From assembly GCF_002368415.1 (NCBI RefSeq), contig NZ_AP018290.1, positions 5,531,614-5,595,613 on the forward strand: 64,000 nucleotides of DNA, read 5' to 3'. Position numbers and translations under genes: made by a program. The stretch is from Calothrix sp. NIES-4105. Lineage in GTDB: Bacteria > Cyanobacteriota > Cyanobacteriia > Cyanobacteriales > Nostocaceae. This document shows positions 1 to 14,000 of this stretch, in pieces. The notes beneath the pieces are model-generated. The model was not told the origin of the DNA, made no database searches, and saw only the letters and a list, made by a program, of their open reading frames with translations. Position 1 is the first letter of the stretch; each line of letters begins with the position of its first letter.

Positions 1-520
1 ACCAACCAATTTCAATATCTTTATAGCGGAAAAATTGCCGCAGCAGTTTTGTGCTTCCAGATACCAAACGCGACATGAGAGGCACATTATAATAGTCGTG
101 GTTGCCTAAAACAGGCAAAATTGGCGTTTGATTGAAAGTAATACGGTTATAAGGAATACGTTTATAATTTTCTCCTCCCTGTATAAATTCACGATACGGC
201 TCAATAAAATTACGTGGGTAGTATTCTTGCGAACCTACAACGTATATTACATCACCTGTATGGAGTACAAAACTACATTCATCGCGGTGGGGAAGCATCA
301 TTTCGGCAACTTTTCTCTGAGGATGGAATCCTGGATATGGCTTGGTTCCACTATCTCCGATTACCATAAATGAGAAATCAGGGTTATTTTGTTTGCCGTC
401 ATCTAACACCATGCTAGTTTGGTCAATGTTGCGCGCGGTAATGCTAGAGTGGCGCCAGCGCACTCGTTCTTTCATTTTCTGAATTTTGACTCCTGTGGAT
501 GCTTCAGATATGAATTTCAT
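1..520 (-). CDS. metallophosphoesterase (3' end beyond window)
   Basis: The minus strand is open from a start at 518-520 to the window edge, so only about the first 173 residues are present. The calcineurin-like metallophosphoesterase signature is clear: VIGDSG, then HTGDVIY about 40 residues later, then LGNHDYY. These supply the Asp, Asn and His ligands of a two-metal phosphodiesterase or phosphatase. The start at 520 is preferred over the inner ATGs at 475 and 412 because AGGAG lies 8 bases upstream. Conservation begins only after the third ATG, so the first 36 residues may be a poorly conserved leader. It is divergent from the next gene. Substrate unknown. Confidence 0.85.
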   Translation of the reverse strand, partial: MKFISEASTGVKIQKMKERVRWRHSSITARNIDQTSMVLDDGKQNNPDFSFMVIGDSGTKPYPGFHPQRKVAEMMLPHRDECSFVLHTGDVIYVVGSQEYYPRNFIEPYREFIQGGENYKRIPYNRITFNQTPILPVLGNHDYYNVPLMSRLVSGSTKLLRQFFRYKDIEIGW

Positions 521-611
521 GTTTTGACTCCTGTGTCGCACCACGATTCTATCCGTTTATTTGGTGTATACAAAACAAACATGCCTTACAAATTAGCTAT
601 AATTGCCGTTT

Positions 612-1571
612 ATGCCGCTTTATATGACATTTTTTGGTAAGTATTCAGTAATACGACTAATCTTGTTATTTTTTATAGTGGTAGGAATTACTGCTATTTG
701 GACTTCCCAAGTTGCAACCGCAATTTCTTTCTCTTCTTACCAAGCTGTTGATGTTAAAGATGGTGCTGGTTTGTATAAAAAGCAGTTAAGTAACGGTAAT
801 GAAGCTTATTTGCAGGTTATCAACCTACAAAAGATGCAAATGGACCAGATATTGGGAAGCGAAGATGGTAAGGGTTTAGGTAAAGGCAAGTATTACCGAG
901 GAGAAGGTAAATATAATAGTCCCTTTTTCATTCGGAAGTCGTTTGAGGAAGTACTAAAAAACTATCAAAATTTACATAAAGACAAGGTTTTCTCGATTAT
1001 TAACTGCGCTTTTTTTGAAGAGTACAAGTCTAGTACACAATTATCATTCCCAGCCAAGCTTAATGGTAAAGTAGTTACTGGTGGAAGTAGTCCGTATGGT
1101 CCTGTACGTAAACCAGCGAACAAGTACTACGCTAATATCCGTTTGAAAGCTTTGGTTTGGGATCAAAATCGCGTATATATTACAGACTATAATTCTGCGA
1201 CTGGGGCGCCTTTGAATAGACCTAGTGTCAAAAATGCAATCGTTACTTATGCTGCCAACGACCATCCAGCCAAAGTACTAGCTAGAAATCAAATTAACCG
1301 ATACCACGTTATAGGTACTTTAGATAAAGACGGTAAAAAGGGGGATGAGTTGCTGCTGATTTTAACAGTCAATCGAGCTACCCTTGACGAGGCGTCTCGA
1401 CAATTGCGCTTACTGGGTGTAAAAAGTAACGTTATTACTATTGATGGCGGTAGTTCAACTTACCTCTTTAATTCCCGTTTGGGCAATATCATGCTGCCAT
1501 TTGCGGCTGATAACTCACCAGGTCTTGCTATTCGCAACCTTCCTCACTACTTAGGTGTTCGCTATAAATAA
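612..1571 (+). CDS. exported phosphodiester glycosidase family protein (NAGPA/DUF2233-like)
   Basis: Roughly 320 residues. A hydrophobic N-terminal segment ending near TSQVATA looks like a signal peptide, so the protein is probably periplasmic or extracellular. The body matches the phosphodiester glycosidase family (N-acetylglucosamine-1-phosphodiester alpha-N-acetylglucosaminidase-like): NCAFF early, then VITIDGGSSTYL near the C-terminus, the family's conserved Asp-Gly-Gly-Ser turn. These proteins cleave or bind sugar phosphodiesters; the cyanobacterial substrate is unknown. The start is uncertain: TTG 603, ATG 612 and ATG 624 are in frame and none has a good ribosome site. A hairpin follows the stop at once. 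Confidence 0.8.
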   Translation: MPLYMTFFGKYSVIRLILLFFIVVGITAIWTSQVATAISFSSYQAVDVKDGAGLYKKQLSNGNEAYLQVINLQKMQMDQILGSEDGKGLGKGKYYRGEGKYNSPFFIRKSFEEVLKNYQNLHKDKVFSIINCAFFEEYKSSTQLSFPAKLNGKVVTGGSSPYGPVRKPANKYYANIRLKALVWDQNRVYITDYNSATGAPLNRPSVKNAIVTYAANDHPAKVLARNQINRYHVIGTLDKDGKKGDELLLILTVNRATLDEASRQLRLLGVKSNVITIDGGSSTYLFNSRLGNIMLPFAADNSPGLAIRNLPHYLGVRYK

Positions 1572-1577
1572 CTTGTT

Positions 1578-1613
1578 AAGATTCCCGACTTCTTTGAGAA
1601 GTGGGAAATCTTA
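1578..1613 (+). terminator. hairpin after the glycosidase gene; dispersed-repeat type
   Basis: A 15-nt arm at 1578-1592 pairs with 1599-1613 with two mismatches around a 6-nt loop. It begins 7 bases after the stop codon. There is no strong T-run, so termination is only plausible. The core ATTCCCGACTTCTTT occurs again at about 25167, so this is also a member of a repeated element. Confidence 0.5.
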
Positions 1614-1812
1614 CCACCCGCAACCACCGATAACACTCATCATGATAGGCACCTATCGTTCAAGAGATGTTGAACGGCGCCTGCAAAATCATATATATAA
1701 GATGAGAGTGCATCATCCTAACTGCGTAGGATAGTCATATACGCCCAAACTAGCACTACACAAGCTTTTGAGAAGAATGAAAAAATATTTCCAAAAAAAT
1801 TTGAAAAAAGTG

Positions 1813-1841
1813 TTGACAATATTATTTACGCTCGCTATATT
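1813..1841 (+). promoter_or_regulatory. rRNA operon promoter (-35 TTGACA, -10 TATATT)
   Basis: TTGACA at 1813-1818 and TATATT at 1836-1841 are separated by exactly 17 bases, a near-perfect sigma-70-type promoter. It is followed by about 200 bases of leader before mature 16S. The stretch from 1614 to 1812 holds nothing else I can name. Confidence 0.85.
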
Positions 1842-1905
1842 AAATAAGTCGCTGATGAGCAAGCGCGAGAGAGCGCGGTTCAAAAGTGCTAGAACCTTGA
1901 AAATT

Positions 1906-1922
1906 ATATAGTTTGATAGCCA
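1906..1922 (+). other. 5' arm of the 16S precursor processing stem (3' arm 3661-3677)
   Basis: The 17 bases at 1906-1922 are perfectly complementary to 3661-3677, on the far side of 16S and just upstream of tRNA-Ile. This is the usual RNase III-type stem that closes pre-16S rRNA. The motif GAACCTTGAAAA just before it recurs before the 23S stem at about 3969. Confidence 0.8.
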
Positions 1923-2051
1923 GTATACACATTTGCGTTAGCAATGTAAAGAAATAAACCTTGGCTGAGGTTAAAATCAGTCGTTAAGAAGCTCATTCAA
2001 ACGAGTGTGCAGTAATGACGGGATTTATCACGTCGCTTGCACATTAACTTC

Positions 2052-3541
<1,490 letters not shown>

Positions 3542-3692
3542 TAGGGAGACCTACCCATTTTAGATTGTGAATTTTTGAAAATCGATTGTGAGAATTAATC
3601 TCAAATCGATTGAAAAAAATCTAAAATTGTGTCATTCCTAGGTCGGTTGTTAATGCGATGTGGCTATCAAACTATATTTATGGTTCGATTAT

Positions 3693-3766
<74 letters not shown>

Positions 3767-3777
3767 CATTGTCATTT

Positions 3778-3850
3778 GGGGGTTTAGCTCAGTTGGTAGA
3801 GCGCCTGCTTTGCAAGCAGGATGTCAGCGGTTCGAGTCCGCTAACCTCCA
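3778..3850 (+). tRNA. trnA: tRNA-Ala (TGC)
   Basis: 73 nt, acceptor stem GGGGGTT/AACCTCC, anticodon TGC, GGTTCGAGTCC T-arm, discriminator A, no encoded CCA. Only 11 bases separate it from tRNA-Ile. The Ile-Ala pair marks the two-tRNA type of rRNA spacer. Confidence 0.97.
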
Positions 3851-3970
3851 CATTTGAAAAACTAGAATTAACATTTTTGAAAAAGCATGTTAGTATAGTT
3901 GTATTGGAAAGTTCAGCAACTGAAGTTAGTAATCTAACTGAGCCTGCTGGATGAATATCCAGTTATTGAA

Positions 3971-3994
3971 CCTTGAAAACTGCATAGTGACGCA
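3971..3994 (+). other. 5' arm of the 23S precursor processing stem (3' arm 6940-6963)
   Basis: The 24 bases at 3971-3994 pair with 6940-6963, which lie between 23S and 5S, with two G-U wobbles and one mismatch. This is the expected stem closing pre-23S rRNA. Confidence 0.75.
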
Positions 3995-4101
3995 AATTGT
4001 AGGCAGCAAGTGAAATCGTAACAATTACTTCAGTAATTACTAAAGTAATTGAAACTAAACCACTCGTTGACTTACAGATAATCCTTTGAATTGAATGATT
4101 T

Positions 4102-6928
<2,827 letters not shown>

Positions 6929-6977
6929 ATCAATTCAAATGCGTCACTGTGCAGTCTTCAGGGTTTTAAAAAGTTTT

Positions 6978-7096
6978 TCCTGGTGCTAATTGCGCGGTGG
7001 AACCACTCTGATACCATCCCGAACTCAGTTGTGAAACGCCGCAGCGGCTACGATAGTTGGAGAGTTGTCTCCTGCAACAATTGCTCAGTGCCAGGG
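6978..7096 (+). rRNA. rrf: 5S ribosomal RNA
   Basis: 119 nt beginning TCCTGGTGCT and ending AGTGCCAGGG, which pair as helix I. The core CCATCCCGAACTCAG is typical of bacterial 5S. It is the last gene of the operon, 49 nt after 23S. Confidence 0.96.
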
Positions 7097-7115
7097 CAAT
7101 ATTACAAAATAAAAG

Positions 7116-7151
7116 CCTTCTCTTGCAGATAAGAGGAGGTTTTTGTTTTTG
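7116..7151 (+). terminator. rho-independent terminator of the rRNA operon
   Basis: A 9-bp stem (CCTTCTCTT / AAGAGGAGG, one G-U) with a 6-nt loop is followed by TTTTTGTTTTT. It sits 20 bases after 5S. Confidence 0.9.
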
Positions 7152-7178
7152 GCACCTTCACATAATCAACTGGTTTTG

Positions 7179-7204
7179 TTGGGTTAGGTTCCGGAACCCA
7201 ACCT
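7179..7204. repeat. TTGGGTT...AACCCAA dispersed hairpin, copy A
   Basis: An inverted repeat built from TTGGGTT and AACCCAACCT. Related copies lie at 14656-14686, 23399-23427, 35090-35120 and 56477-56508, all between genes. Confidence 0.7.
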
Positions 7205-7307
7205 ATGAATATTTATTCATGTTTACAGTATTGATAGCGGTGCCAATGTAACTATTCATATTATGTATGTTATGTATAACTAATTTTTTAAATTTTAGTA
7301 GTTTAAA

Positions 7308-8906
7308 TTAATTAAGTGGTCTAATGTTTGCTTTTAGCACGCTAATTACTTCCACACTTGGAGCTTTACCACCAACTGCTTCTTCAAATACTCGAACGTT
7401 TTGAGAAGTACTAAAGAAATTTGGATACTCTGCTAAAACTGTAGAAGCATAAGTTTCGATACATTTGCTTTCTAAAACTGATATATCGTTAGATAATAAG
7501 CCAGAGATAGGTTCACTAAGCTGTGTATACTGAGATATATACTCTCCTTGAAGATTAATAAAGCAATTTGCTCGTCGAATCGCACGTAAAATTTCTTCTG
7601 ACAGCGCTTTTGATATTTGTAACTTTTCAGCAATTTTGTTTCTAATTTCATTAAACGTTAAGGGTTCTTCAAGAGAAGCAATTGTGTTACTTAACTCTTT
7701 AAGAACATTCAAACGGTGTTCTGGTGATGGACGAAGCTTTTTATGATTTAAAAATGTGTAAAGTTGCTCTGTACTAATAGAGACTTGGGTTGTTTGAACT
7801 GAGGCAGTTGGTAGTCCTAAACTACTCGTAAAGCAATTAGTTAGATTATTCAGATTTACGACTGTAATATTATTATTGTTTCGATTCCAATCTTCGGTTT
7901 CGCAATCAGTTAAAGTAGTAGTCACTAAAAACGCGCGATTTTTTGAAAGATTTAGGCGCCGTCTTTTAGAATGTTCATTAATCTGATTAAGATATACATT
8001 ACTTTTATCACCCGTTTTAACTTCAAACAAAATTAATTGATTGTCAACAATAAATAATGCGTCAAGTTCATAAAATTTTGACTCTTCAAAAGAGTAACTA
8101 ATATGAGGATTAATTAAATACTCAAACTTAATATTGTATAATGAAAGCAAATGACATATTCGATATACAACAAATTTTTCCAACCATCCTCCCTCAAAAA
8201 AACTTCTAACTTTTGCATCACCACTATGAGGTTGAAATCGAATACGTTTTTCAGATTTAATATACTTAGAAGTCCATAATCCCTTACTTTCTAAAATACT
8301 TCTAAAACGAAGACAAATATTATCATCTTCATCAATACCAGATAACTTGTACGAAAAACCTCCTTGCATATCACCACTAATACTAGCTTTCATCTTTCGA
8401 TACAGCGAAGCTAACACTGTATAGTTATCCCCCATAAAAATGGCTGTATCAAATAAATCATCTTTCTCTAACTGCTTGTAAGGCAATCTCAAAGTGATTT
8501 TTAATCGATTTAATTCCGAAATTAACTGTTGGGTGCCCGTCGTGGCAATATCTAAAGGTGTATGTTCAATATATGTATAGCCAACTGAAGTAGATGTAAA
8601 ATTTGAATCAACAGAATTAAATTGAAGCTGATTACTACTTTGAAGTTGATAAAATCTCTCTAGAATCTCTACCTTTTGCTCTAATTCAGCGTGAGCATTC
8701 GCTATACGTCTAACTTCCCTAAGTATCTGCTCGCGCGATTTGCTTTCTTCCTTAATATTAAATACAGTCATACCCACACTAGCAATAGCACTACTAATTA
8801 CCGCTGCACCAGTTTTAAACGATGGTGAGAAAAAAGCTGCAACAGTACCGAAACCGAGAGTTACAGAAAAAGTAGCTAGCGTAGATTTCAAGGATTTTGG
8901 CTGCAT
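7308..8906 (-). CDS. membrane-anchored PD-(D/E)XK nuclease, Card1/DUF1887-like
   Basis: 532 residues. The N-terminus (about 8-50) holds two hydrophobic stretches, then a probable coiled coil (about 50-95). The central part carries a restriction-endonuclease-like core: GGWLEKFV (about 239), ELDALF (about 279) and FEVKTG (about 293), which give the E, D and ExK residues. The order and the WLE and ELD wording resemble the nuclease domain of Card1/Can2 (DUF1887) CRISPR accessory proteins, but I see no CARF domain, and no CRISPR array or cas gene is in the window. The C-terminal 140 residues look helical and may hold a winged helix. Inference: a stand-alone membrane-tethered DNase or RNase, perhaps an abortive-infection effector. 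It is a single gene downstream of rrn in opposite orientation. Confidence 0.65.
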   Translation of the reverse strand: MQPKSLKSTLATFSVTLGFGTVAAFFSPSFKTGAAVISSAIASVGMTVFNIKEESKSREQILREVRRIANAHAELEQKVEILERFYQLQSSNQLQFNSVDSNFTSTSVGYTYIEHTPLDIATTGTQQLISELNRLKITLRLPYKQLEKDDLFDTAIFMGDNYTVLASLYRKMKASISGDMQGGFSYKLSGIDEDDNICLRFRSILESKGLWTSKYIKSEKRIRFQPHSGDAKVRSFFEGGWLEKFVVYRICHLLSLYNIKFEYLINPHISYSFEESKFYELDALFIVDNQLILFEVKTGDKSNVYLNQINEHSKRRRLNLSKNRAFLVTTTLTDCETEDWNRNNNNITVVNLNNLTNCFTSSLGLPTASVQTTQVSISTEQLYTFLNHKKLRPSPEHRLNVLKELSNTIASLEEPLTFNEIRNKIAEKLQISKALSEEILRAIRRANCFINLQGEYISQYTQLSEPISGLLSNDISVLESKCIETYASTVLAEYPNFFSTSQNVRVFEEAVGGKAPSVEVISVLKANIRPLN

Positions 8907-8999
8907 TGTAATAAAGAGTAAAAATTGCTGCGACGATCAAAACTCAAGCAATCAAGGTAGAATAATTACGTATAAGTATTATCATAATAAAAACATAAC

Positions 9000-9914
9000 T
9001 CACCGTGAGCTTACTAAAGTTGTATCAATCCAATCCAAAATCACCTGATTTACTTCGTCTGGGCTTTCATCATGGGGACAATGCCCAACATTATCCAAAT
9101 TAAGTATCTGTAAATTACTATTGTACTGTGCGAATATAGGCGCCAATGCGGGAGGAACAAATCGGTCTAAATTACCCCACACCAATAACATTGGCATTGT
9201 TAAAGTCGGCAAAATGGCTTTGACACTAGGACTAAAACTGGCGCCAATGCTAGCCTTGAATAAAGCAGTAAATGCACGAACACTGCCTCGGTCAGTAGTC
9301 GGACCTGCAATAATATCAATCAATTCGTCAGTAATAGCTTCAGGATTAGCATACGCGATTGCCGCCCAACGACGCAACACTCCGGGTTGACGAAGAAAAT
9401 AAAACAAAGGCTTAAGAAAAAAAGGTGAAGCAACGAAATTCTTGATTGTGGCGACAGTTGGACGTAATAATGGGGGTATTGCCTCAAGCTCTAAGGATGG
9501 GTCTGGCAAACTCATCATCACTAATCCTTTTACCATAGATGGATGTATTGCCGCAGCGGTTATAGAAACTAGCGAACCTAGGGAATTTCCCACTATTACA
9601 ACCGGCTTTCTAATAAAAGCTTTCCAAAAATCGTATACTTGTTCAGCCCAAAGACTAACGCTGTAATTACATGGTGCTTTTTGAGAGGCGCCCCATCCCA
9701 GCATATCAAGCGCGTAAACTGTGTGATGCTCGCTTAGTGCCTCCAAATTTTGGCGCCAATGACCAATAGAGGCGCCAAAACCATGCAACAGAATAATCGG
9801 TATAGAATCATTACTGCCTTTTAGGCAACGAATGTATGTATAGCGAGTTTGCCAGCCGCGCCATACCCAATCGCGCTGCTTCCCTATTCTGTGCTGCCAC
9901 TTCGATTGTACCAT
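9000..9914 (-). CDS. alpha/beta fold hydrolase
   Basis: 304 residues. Classic alpha/beta hydrolase features are visible: ILLHGFGAS oxyanion loop (about 42), nucleophile elbow GNSLGS (about 110), acid in WGNLDRFVP (about 247) and catalytic His in VGHCPHDESP near the C-terminus. It is close to the cyanobacterial branch often annotated as chlorophyllase- or haloperoxidase-like hydrolases; the substrate cannot be inferred. The start is ATG at 9912-9914. It converges with nothing and stands 93 bases from the nuclease start, so the two minus genes could be cotranscribed. Confidence 0.85.
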   Translation of the reverse strand: MVQSKWQHRIGKQRDWVWRGWQTRYTYIRCLKGSNDSIPIILLHGFGASIGHWRQNLEALSEHHTVYALDMLGWGASQKAPCNYSVSLWAEQVYDFWKAFIRKPVVIVGNSLGSLVSITAAAIHPSMVKGLVMMSLPDPSLELEAIPPLLRPTVATIKNFVASPFFLKPLFYFLRQPGVLRRWAAIAYANPEAITDELIDIIAGPTTDRGSVRAFTALFKASIGASFSPSVKAILPTLTMPMLLVWGNLDRFVPPALAPIFAQYNSNLQILNLDNVGHCPHDESPDEVNQVILDWIDTTLVSSR

Positions 9915-10278
9915 TTACGTCCTCCGAAGTTAATTTTTGTAACAGTTCACTCGTTTGAAGAGACTTTATTACGAGTTACTAAATCTATTCTAAGTAAATT
10001 AATCTGTGTATGTTTTCAAATACTGATAAAACAGACTTTGCTGAGACAATATTAGTAAAATTTATTGTAGCTATAAGTAAAATAGCAAAACCATATTATA
10101 CGTATATTTACGGATAAAAAATCAATTTATTTATCCCATAGAGGCTGTTACAATAGTTGATAATGACTGTTTTTATGTAATTTAGGTTAACAATTTGACA
10201 GAAATTGGGTTGGAGTGAGTAGAATAACAAGTATGGCTAAATAAAACTAACATAAACGTGCGTTTATGAATTAGCGAC

Positions 10279-10326
10279 ACTAGGATTATGGGTTTGTTTT
10301 CCTTGGAAAGCTATGATTATCCTAGT
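10279..10326 (+). promoter_or_regulatory. hairpin in the infC leader
   Basis: ACTAGGAT at 10279-10286 pairs perfectly with ATCCTAGT at 10319-10326 around a 32-nt loop, 74 bases before the infC start. infC is often autoregulated through its leader, so a role is possible but unproven. The rest of 9915-10400 is AT-rich with no gene I can support. Confidence 0.35.
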
Positions 10327-10400
10327 ATTTAGCTTTGGCAGACATTATACACATTCGTACAGTAACCAAAATCCTAGCAAATAGCTCTTACAAATCATAC

Positions 10401-10934
10401 ATGCTTGTGATTGAAAAAAGAAGAACTCGCGACCTACCCCAAATTAACGAACGAATCCGCTTCCCGAAAATTCGGGTGATTGACACTGACGGCGCCCAGT
10501 TGGGAATTTTAACACCCAATGAAGCATTACAGCTAGCAGAAGAAAAAGAGCTAGACTTAGTGCTTCTCTCAGATAAAGCCGAACCGCCTGTATGCCGAAT
10601 TATGGACTACGGCAAGTACAAGTTTGAGCAAGAGAAGAAAGCGCGTGAAGCCAGGAAGAAGCAGCACACAGCTGATGTTAAAGAAGTGAAGATGCGCTAT
10701 AAAATAGAAGAACACGACTACGACGTGCGCGTCAAGCAAGCAGAGCGCTTTTTGAAAGATGGGGACAAGGTAAAAGCTACCGTAATGTTCCGGGGTCGAG
10801 AAATTCAGCATAGCGACTTAGCAGAAAAGTTGCTAAATCGCATGGCGAAGGACTTAGAATCATTTGGTGAAGTGCAGCAGGCGCCCAAAAAAGAGGGTAG
10901 GAACATGATGATGCTAATATCGCCAAAAAAATAG
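10401..10934 (+). CDS. infC: translation initiation factor IF-3
   Basis: 177 residues. IF-3 binds the 30S subunit, keeps it free of 50S and proofreads initiator tRNA and start codons. The N-domain has [16 protein letters not shown] and the [15 protein letters not shown] motif; after the basic linker comes the C-domain with [13 protein letters not shown]. The start at ATG 10401 ([11 protein letters not shown]) fits cyanobacterial homologues; a TTG at 10335 in the same frame would add 22 unconserved residues. No clear Shine-Dalgarno is visible. It is single-gene, followed by a strong terminator. Confidence 0.95.
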   Translation: MLVIEKRRTRDLPQINERIRFPKIRVIDTDGAQLGILTPNEALQLAEEKELDLVLLSDKAEPPVCRIMDYGKYKFEQEKKAREARKKQHTADVKEVKMRYKIEEHDYDVRVKQAERFLKDGDKVKATVMFRGREIQHSDLAEKLLNRMAKDLESFGEVQQAPKKEGRNMMMLISPKK

Positions 10935-10999
10935 TGCCCGAAAAATAGTGTTATCCTAGCACTTTGCTGCGTAGCAAAAAAATTTACATAAAACATGAT

Positions 11000-11049
11000 A
11001 GTCCTGGGCACTGAGTGGGAAAAATAATACTCAGTAGCTCAGGACTTTT
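11000..11049 (+). terminator. terminator after infC
   Basis: AGTCCTG...ACTGAGT (11000-11016) pairs with ACTCAGT...CAGGACT (11029-11046) with small interior mismatches, and TTTT closes it. It lies 65 bases after the infC stop and just before the next gene. Confidence 0.8.
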
Positions 11050-11082
11050 GTCGTAGGCTAGTCAACGCACGAGCAAATCCGC

Positions 11083-14000
11083 ATGTTCGTCTATCCTTCA
11101 TGGGTGGCGCTCACCAAAAAGTACAGCATGGAACTAAAACATCATTGGTCAGCAAAAGGGTTAGGTAAAAGTTTAAACGAGCAAATCTTGGCGATTGTTA
11201 ACCTACGTCCGGAGGAGAGTCAGCGCACATGGCTGATGCTGGCTTTTTATACAACAACATCAATTGGGTTACGTTGGACGGAAGATAGTACTGTAGCACT
11301 GTTTTTAGGTAAATATGGTGCTAACTGGTTGCCTTTAATTTATCTTGCCAGCGCAGTAATGGGCACGTTACTGGTTTTTTTTTACTCCCGTCTGCAACGA
11401 GTATTTCGCTTACGTTATGTAATAGCAGGAATTGCACCATGCATGTTCTTACCACTATTAGTACTGCGTTTGGGTTTAGAAATTCCGACTTTAGCTGTAG
11501 CGACTGTGTTTCTGTTGCGGTTATGGGTTGATGCGTTTTATGTTCTTAACGACCTCAATACTTCCATAGCTGCTAATCACATCTTTAATATTCGTGAAAT
11601 TAAGCGCGCGTATCCGATAATTAGCAGTGGACTGTTGGTAGCGGATATTTTTAGTGGTTTTAGTTTGCCGTTGCTTTTAATATTCGTGGGACTAAAAAAC
11701 ATTATTATCCCGGTTTCGGCAATTTTCATTGTTGCAGGCGCCTTAATGCTGCTTTACTTAAGTCATGAACACAGAAGTTCATTTCCAGAACAGCAAGTAA
11801 AGTCAGCAGTTGAAGCCTTAAGCGCGCGACCGCAGCTTTCAGGTAAGCTTCGACGCTATTCGATAGCGTTATTTGCCTTCTTTGGACTATTACAAATCAT
11901 TAATATATTAATTGACTTCCAATACTTAACTCAAATCGAAACAACCCTGAGCGGTCAAGAGATAGCAAGCTTTTTAGGCGTATTTAGTGGTGTAACAGGT
12001 ATATGTGAACTATTGACGCAATTGTTTGTATCGAGTCGAGTCCTCGAAAGGTTTGGAGTGTTTTTCACTACAGGCACATTACCAGCCAGCATTGCAATTC
12101 TATTACCTTTATCAATAATATCATTAGGGTTGCTGCCAATTATGCAAGGGCAAACGTTCTTTTGGAGTTTGGTAATTTTGAAATTTCTTGACGAACTACT
12201 GCGCTATACCTTTGTAATTAGTGGTAGTCCTTTGCTGTTTCAACCAATTCCTGAGAAATTTCGCTCGAACGTCCAAATTTTATCGGGGGGAATAGCAGAA
12301 GCTTGGGGTACAGGTATTGCTGGCGCCCTGATTTTGATTACGCTTTGGTTAGGAGCATCGCGAATTCCCTTAGCGCAAAATTGGGTATTAGTAGTCGAGA
12401 CAACAATCGTCGCACTTCTGTGCTTAGGGTTACTTTGGATATTGCGGTCACTTTACGTTGACTTGTTGGTTTTGAGTGCAGGACGGGGAAAACTTACAGG
12501 CGCGGATGTCGATGTGCGTACATTCAAACAAGCAGTAGTAAAAGCTTTGAAAGAACCTGGTACAGAAAGTGACAAGCGTTCATGTATAGACTTGATAGCC
12601 CAAATTGACCCCCAAGGAGCAGCAGAAGTACTGGCGCCACTATTAACCAAACTACCAAGCACTCTACAAATATCGTGTTTAGAAGCAATGCTAAATGCAG
12701 GTGCAACAAAAACATATTTACCACAAGTCAACTCATTACTCAAGGGAACTCAAACCGAAATTGACCCGGAAGTGTTTGCACTCTTACTGCGTTATATTTG
12801 GCTTGCAGAAGATAATCCCAATTTAAGTAAACTCGAACAATTTCTAGACGAAGAAGAACATCCAATAATTCGTGCGACTGCTGCAGCACTGCTATTGCGT
12901 CAAGGAACAACCCAGCAAAAGGTAGCTGGTACTCGCACTCTCAAAGCGATGTTAACTAGTTCGAGTGAACGCGAGCGGGTAGATGCAGTTAGAGCATTAA
13001 GCAGTGGTGTTTACTTGCTATCCGTGAGGCTTCTAATTCCAAATTTGTTAGAAGATAAATCATTGCGGGTGCGTCGTGCAATGCTAGAAATGATTGCTGC
13101 GACACGTTTAGAAGATTATTATCCAGCCCTTTGTCGTGGACTTTATCACAAATCAACGCGCGCTTATGCAATGCGTGCCATCATTAAACTTGATAACGAA
13201 GCATTGCCACTAGTATTGGATTTAGCGACCAATCCTCACAAACCAGAAATAGTGCGGATGTATGCGTGGCGAACAATAGGAGAAATTCCGACATGGGAAG
13301 CAATGGACACGCTATGGAAAAATTTAGAAACATCAAAGGGTAAAAATCGCAGTCGTATTCTTCGTAGCTTGCTCAAACGATGTGAGAAAGAAGAAATTTT
13401 TAGTAAAGTAGGGAAATCATATCAAACGCAAGTAGAAAAATTAATCGATGAGGAGATAATATTTTTATGCGAGATATACGCAGCGTATAGAGACTTAGAA
13501 ACACAAGGTGAAACATACGCCAATTACCTAGAGTATAAAACGCGCGAATTTGTCACTGACTATCTATCTAGCCGTAAAGTAGTTGCAATATGCCAATTAT
13601 TACAGCGCGCGCTGCTTGATTTAGAAGTTGATATTAAAGAACGGTTATTGCTAATGCTCAAACTACTTTATTCTCAAGACAAAATTCAAGCTGCGGCAGT
13701 TAATGTACTATCTGAATCACCAAAAAATCTAGGACGAGGACTAGAAATTTTAGAACATACAATTACATTAGCAAACAAATCGCTGCTGTTAGTTATCTTA
13801 GACAAACGCGAGCCTCAACATAAACTTCAAGCATTAATAGAAGCTAAAATTTGTAAATACGAGCAAATGGTTGTCAGCGATCGAATTCGTCATTTGCTGA
13901 CACTGGAAACTTTGCTTTCAGATTGGTGTTTAGCATGTTGCTTTCATTTTGCTTCTGCTGCACGTATTCGTATAGCTACTGACCAAATCATCAAAAACTT

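Noticed and set aside
10335-10400. TTG start extending IF-3 by 22 residues
   Set aside because: The extension is not conserved in IF-3 and lies directly after the leader hairpin; ATG 10401 matches homologues.
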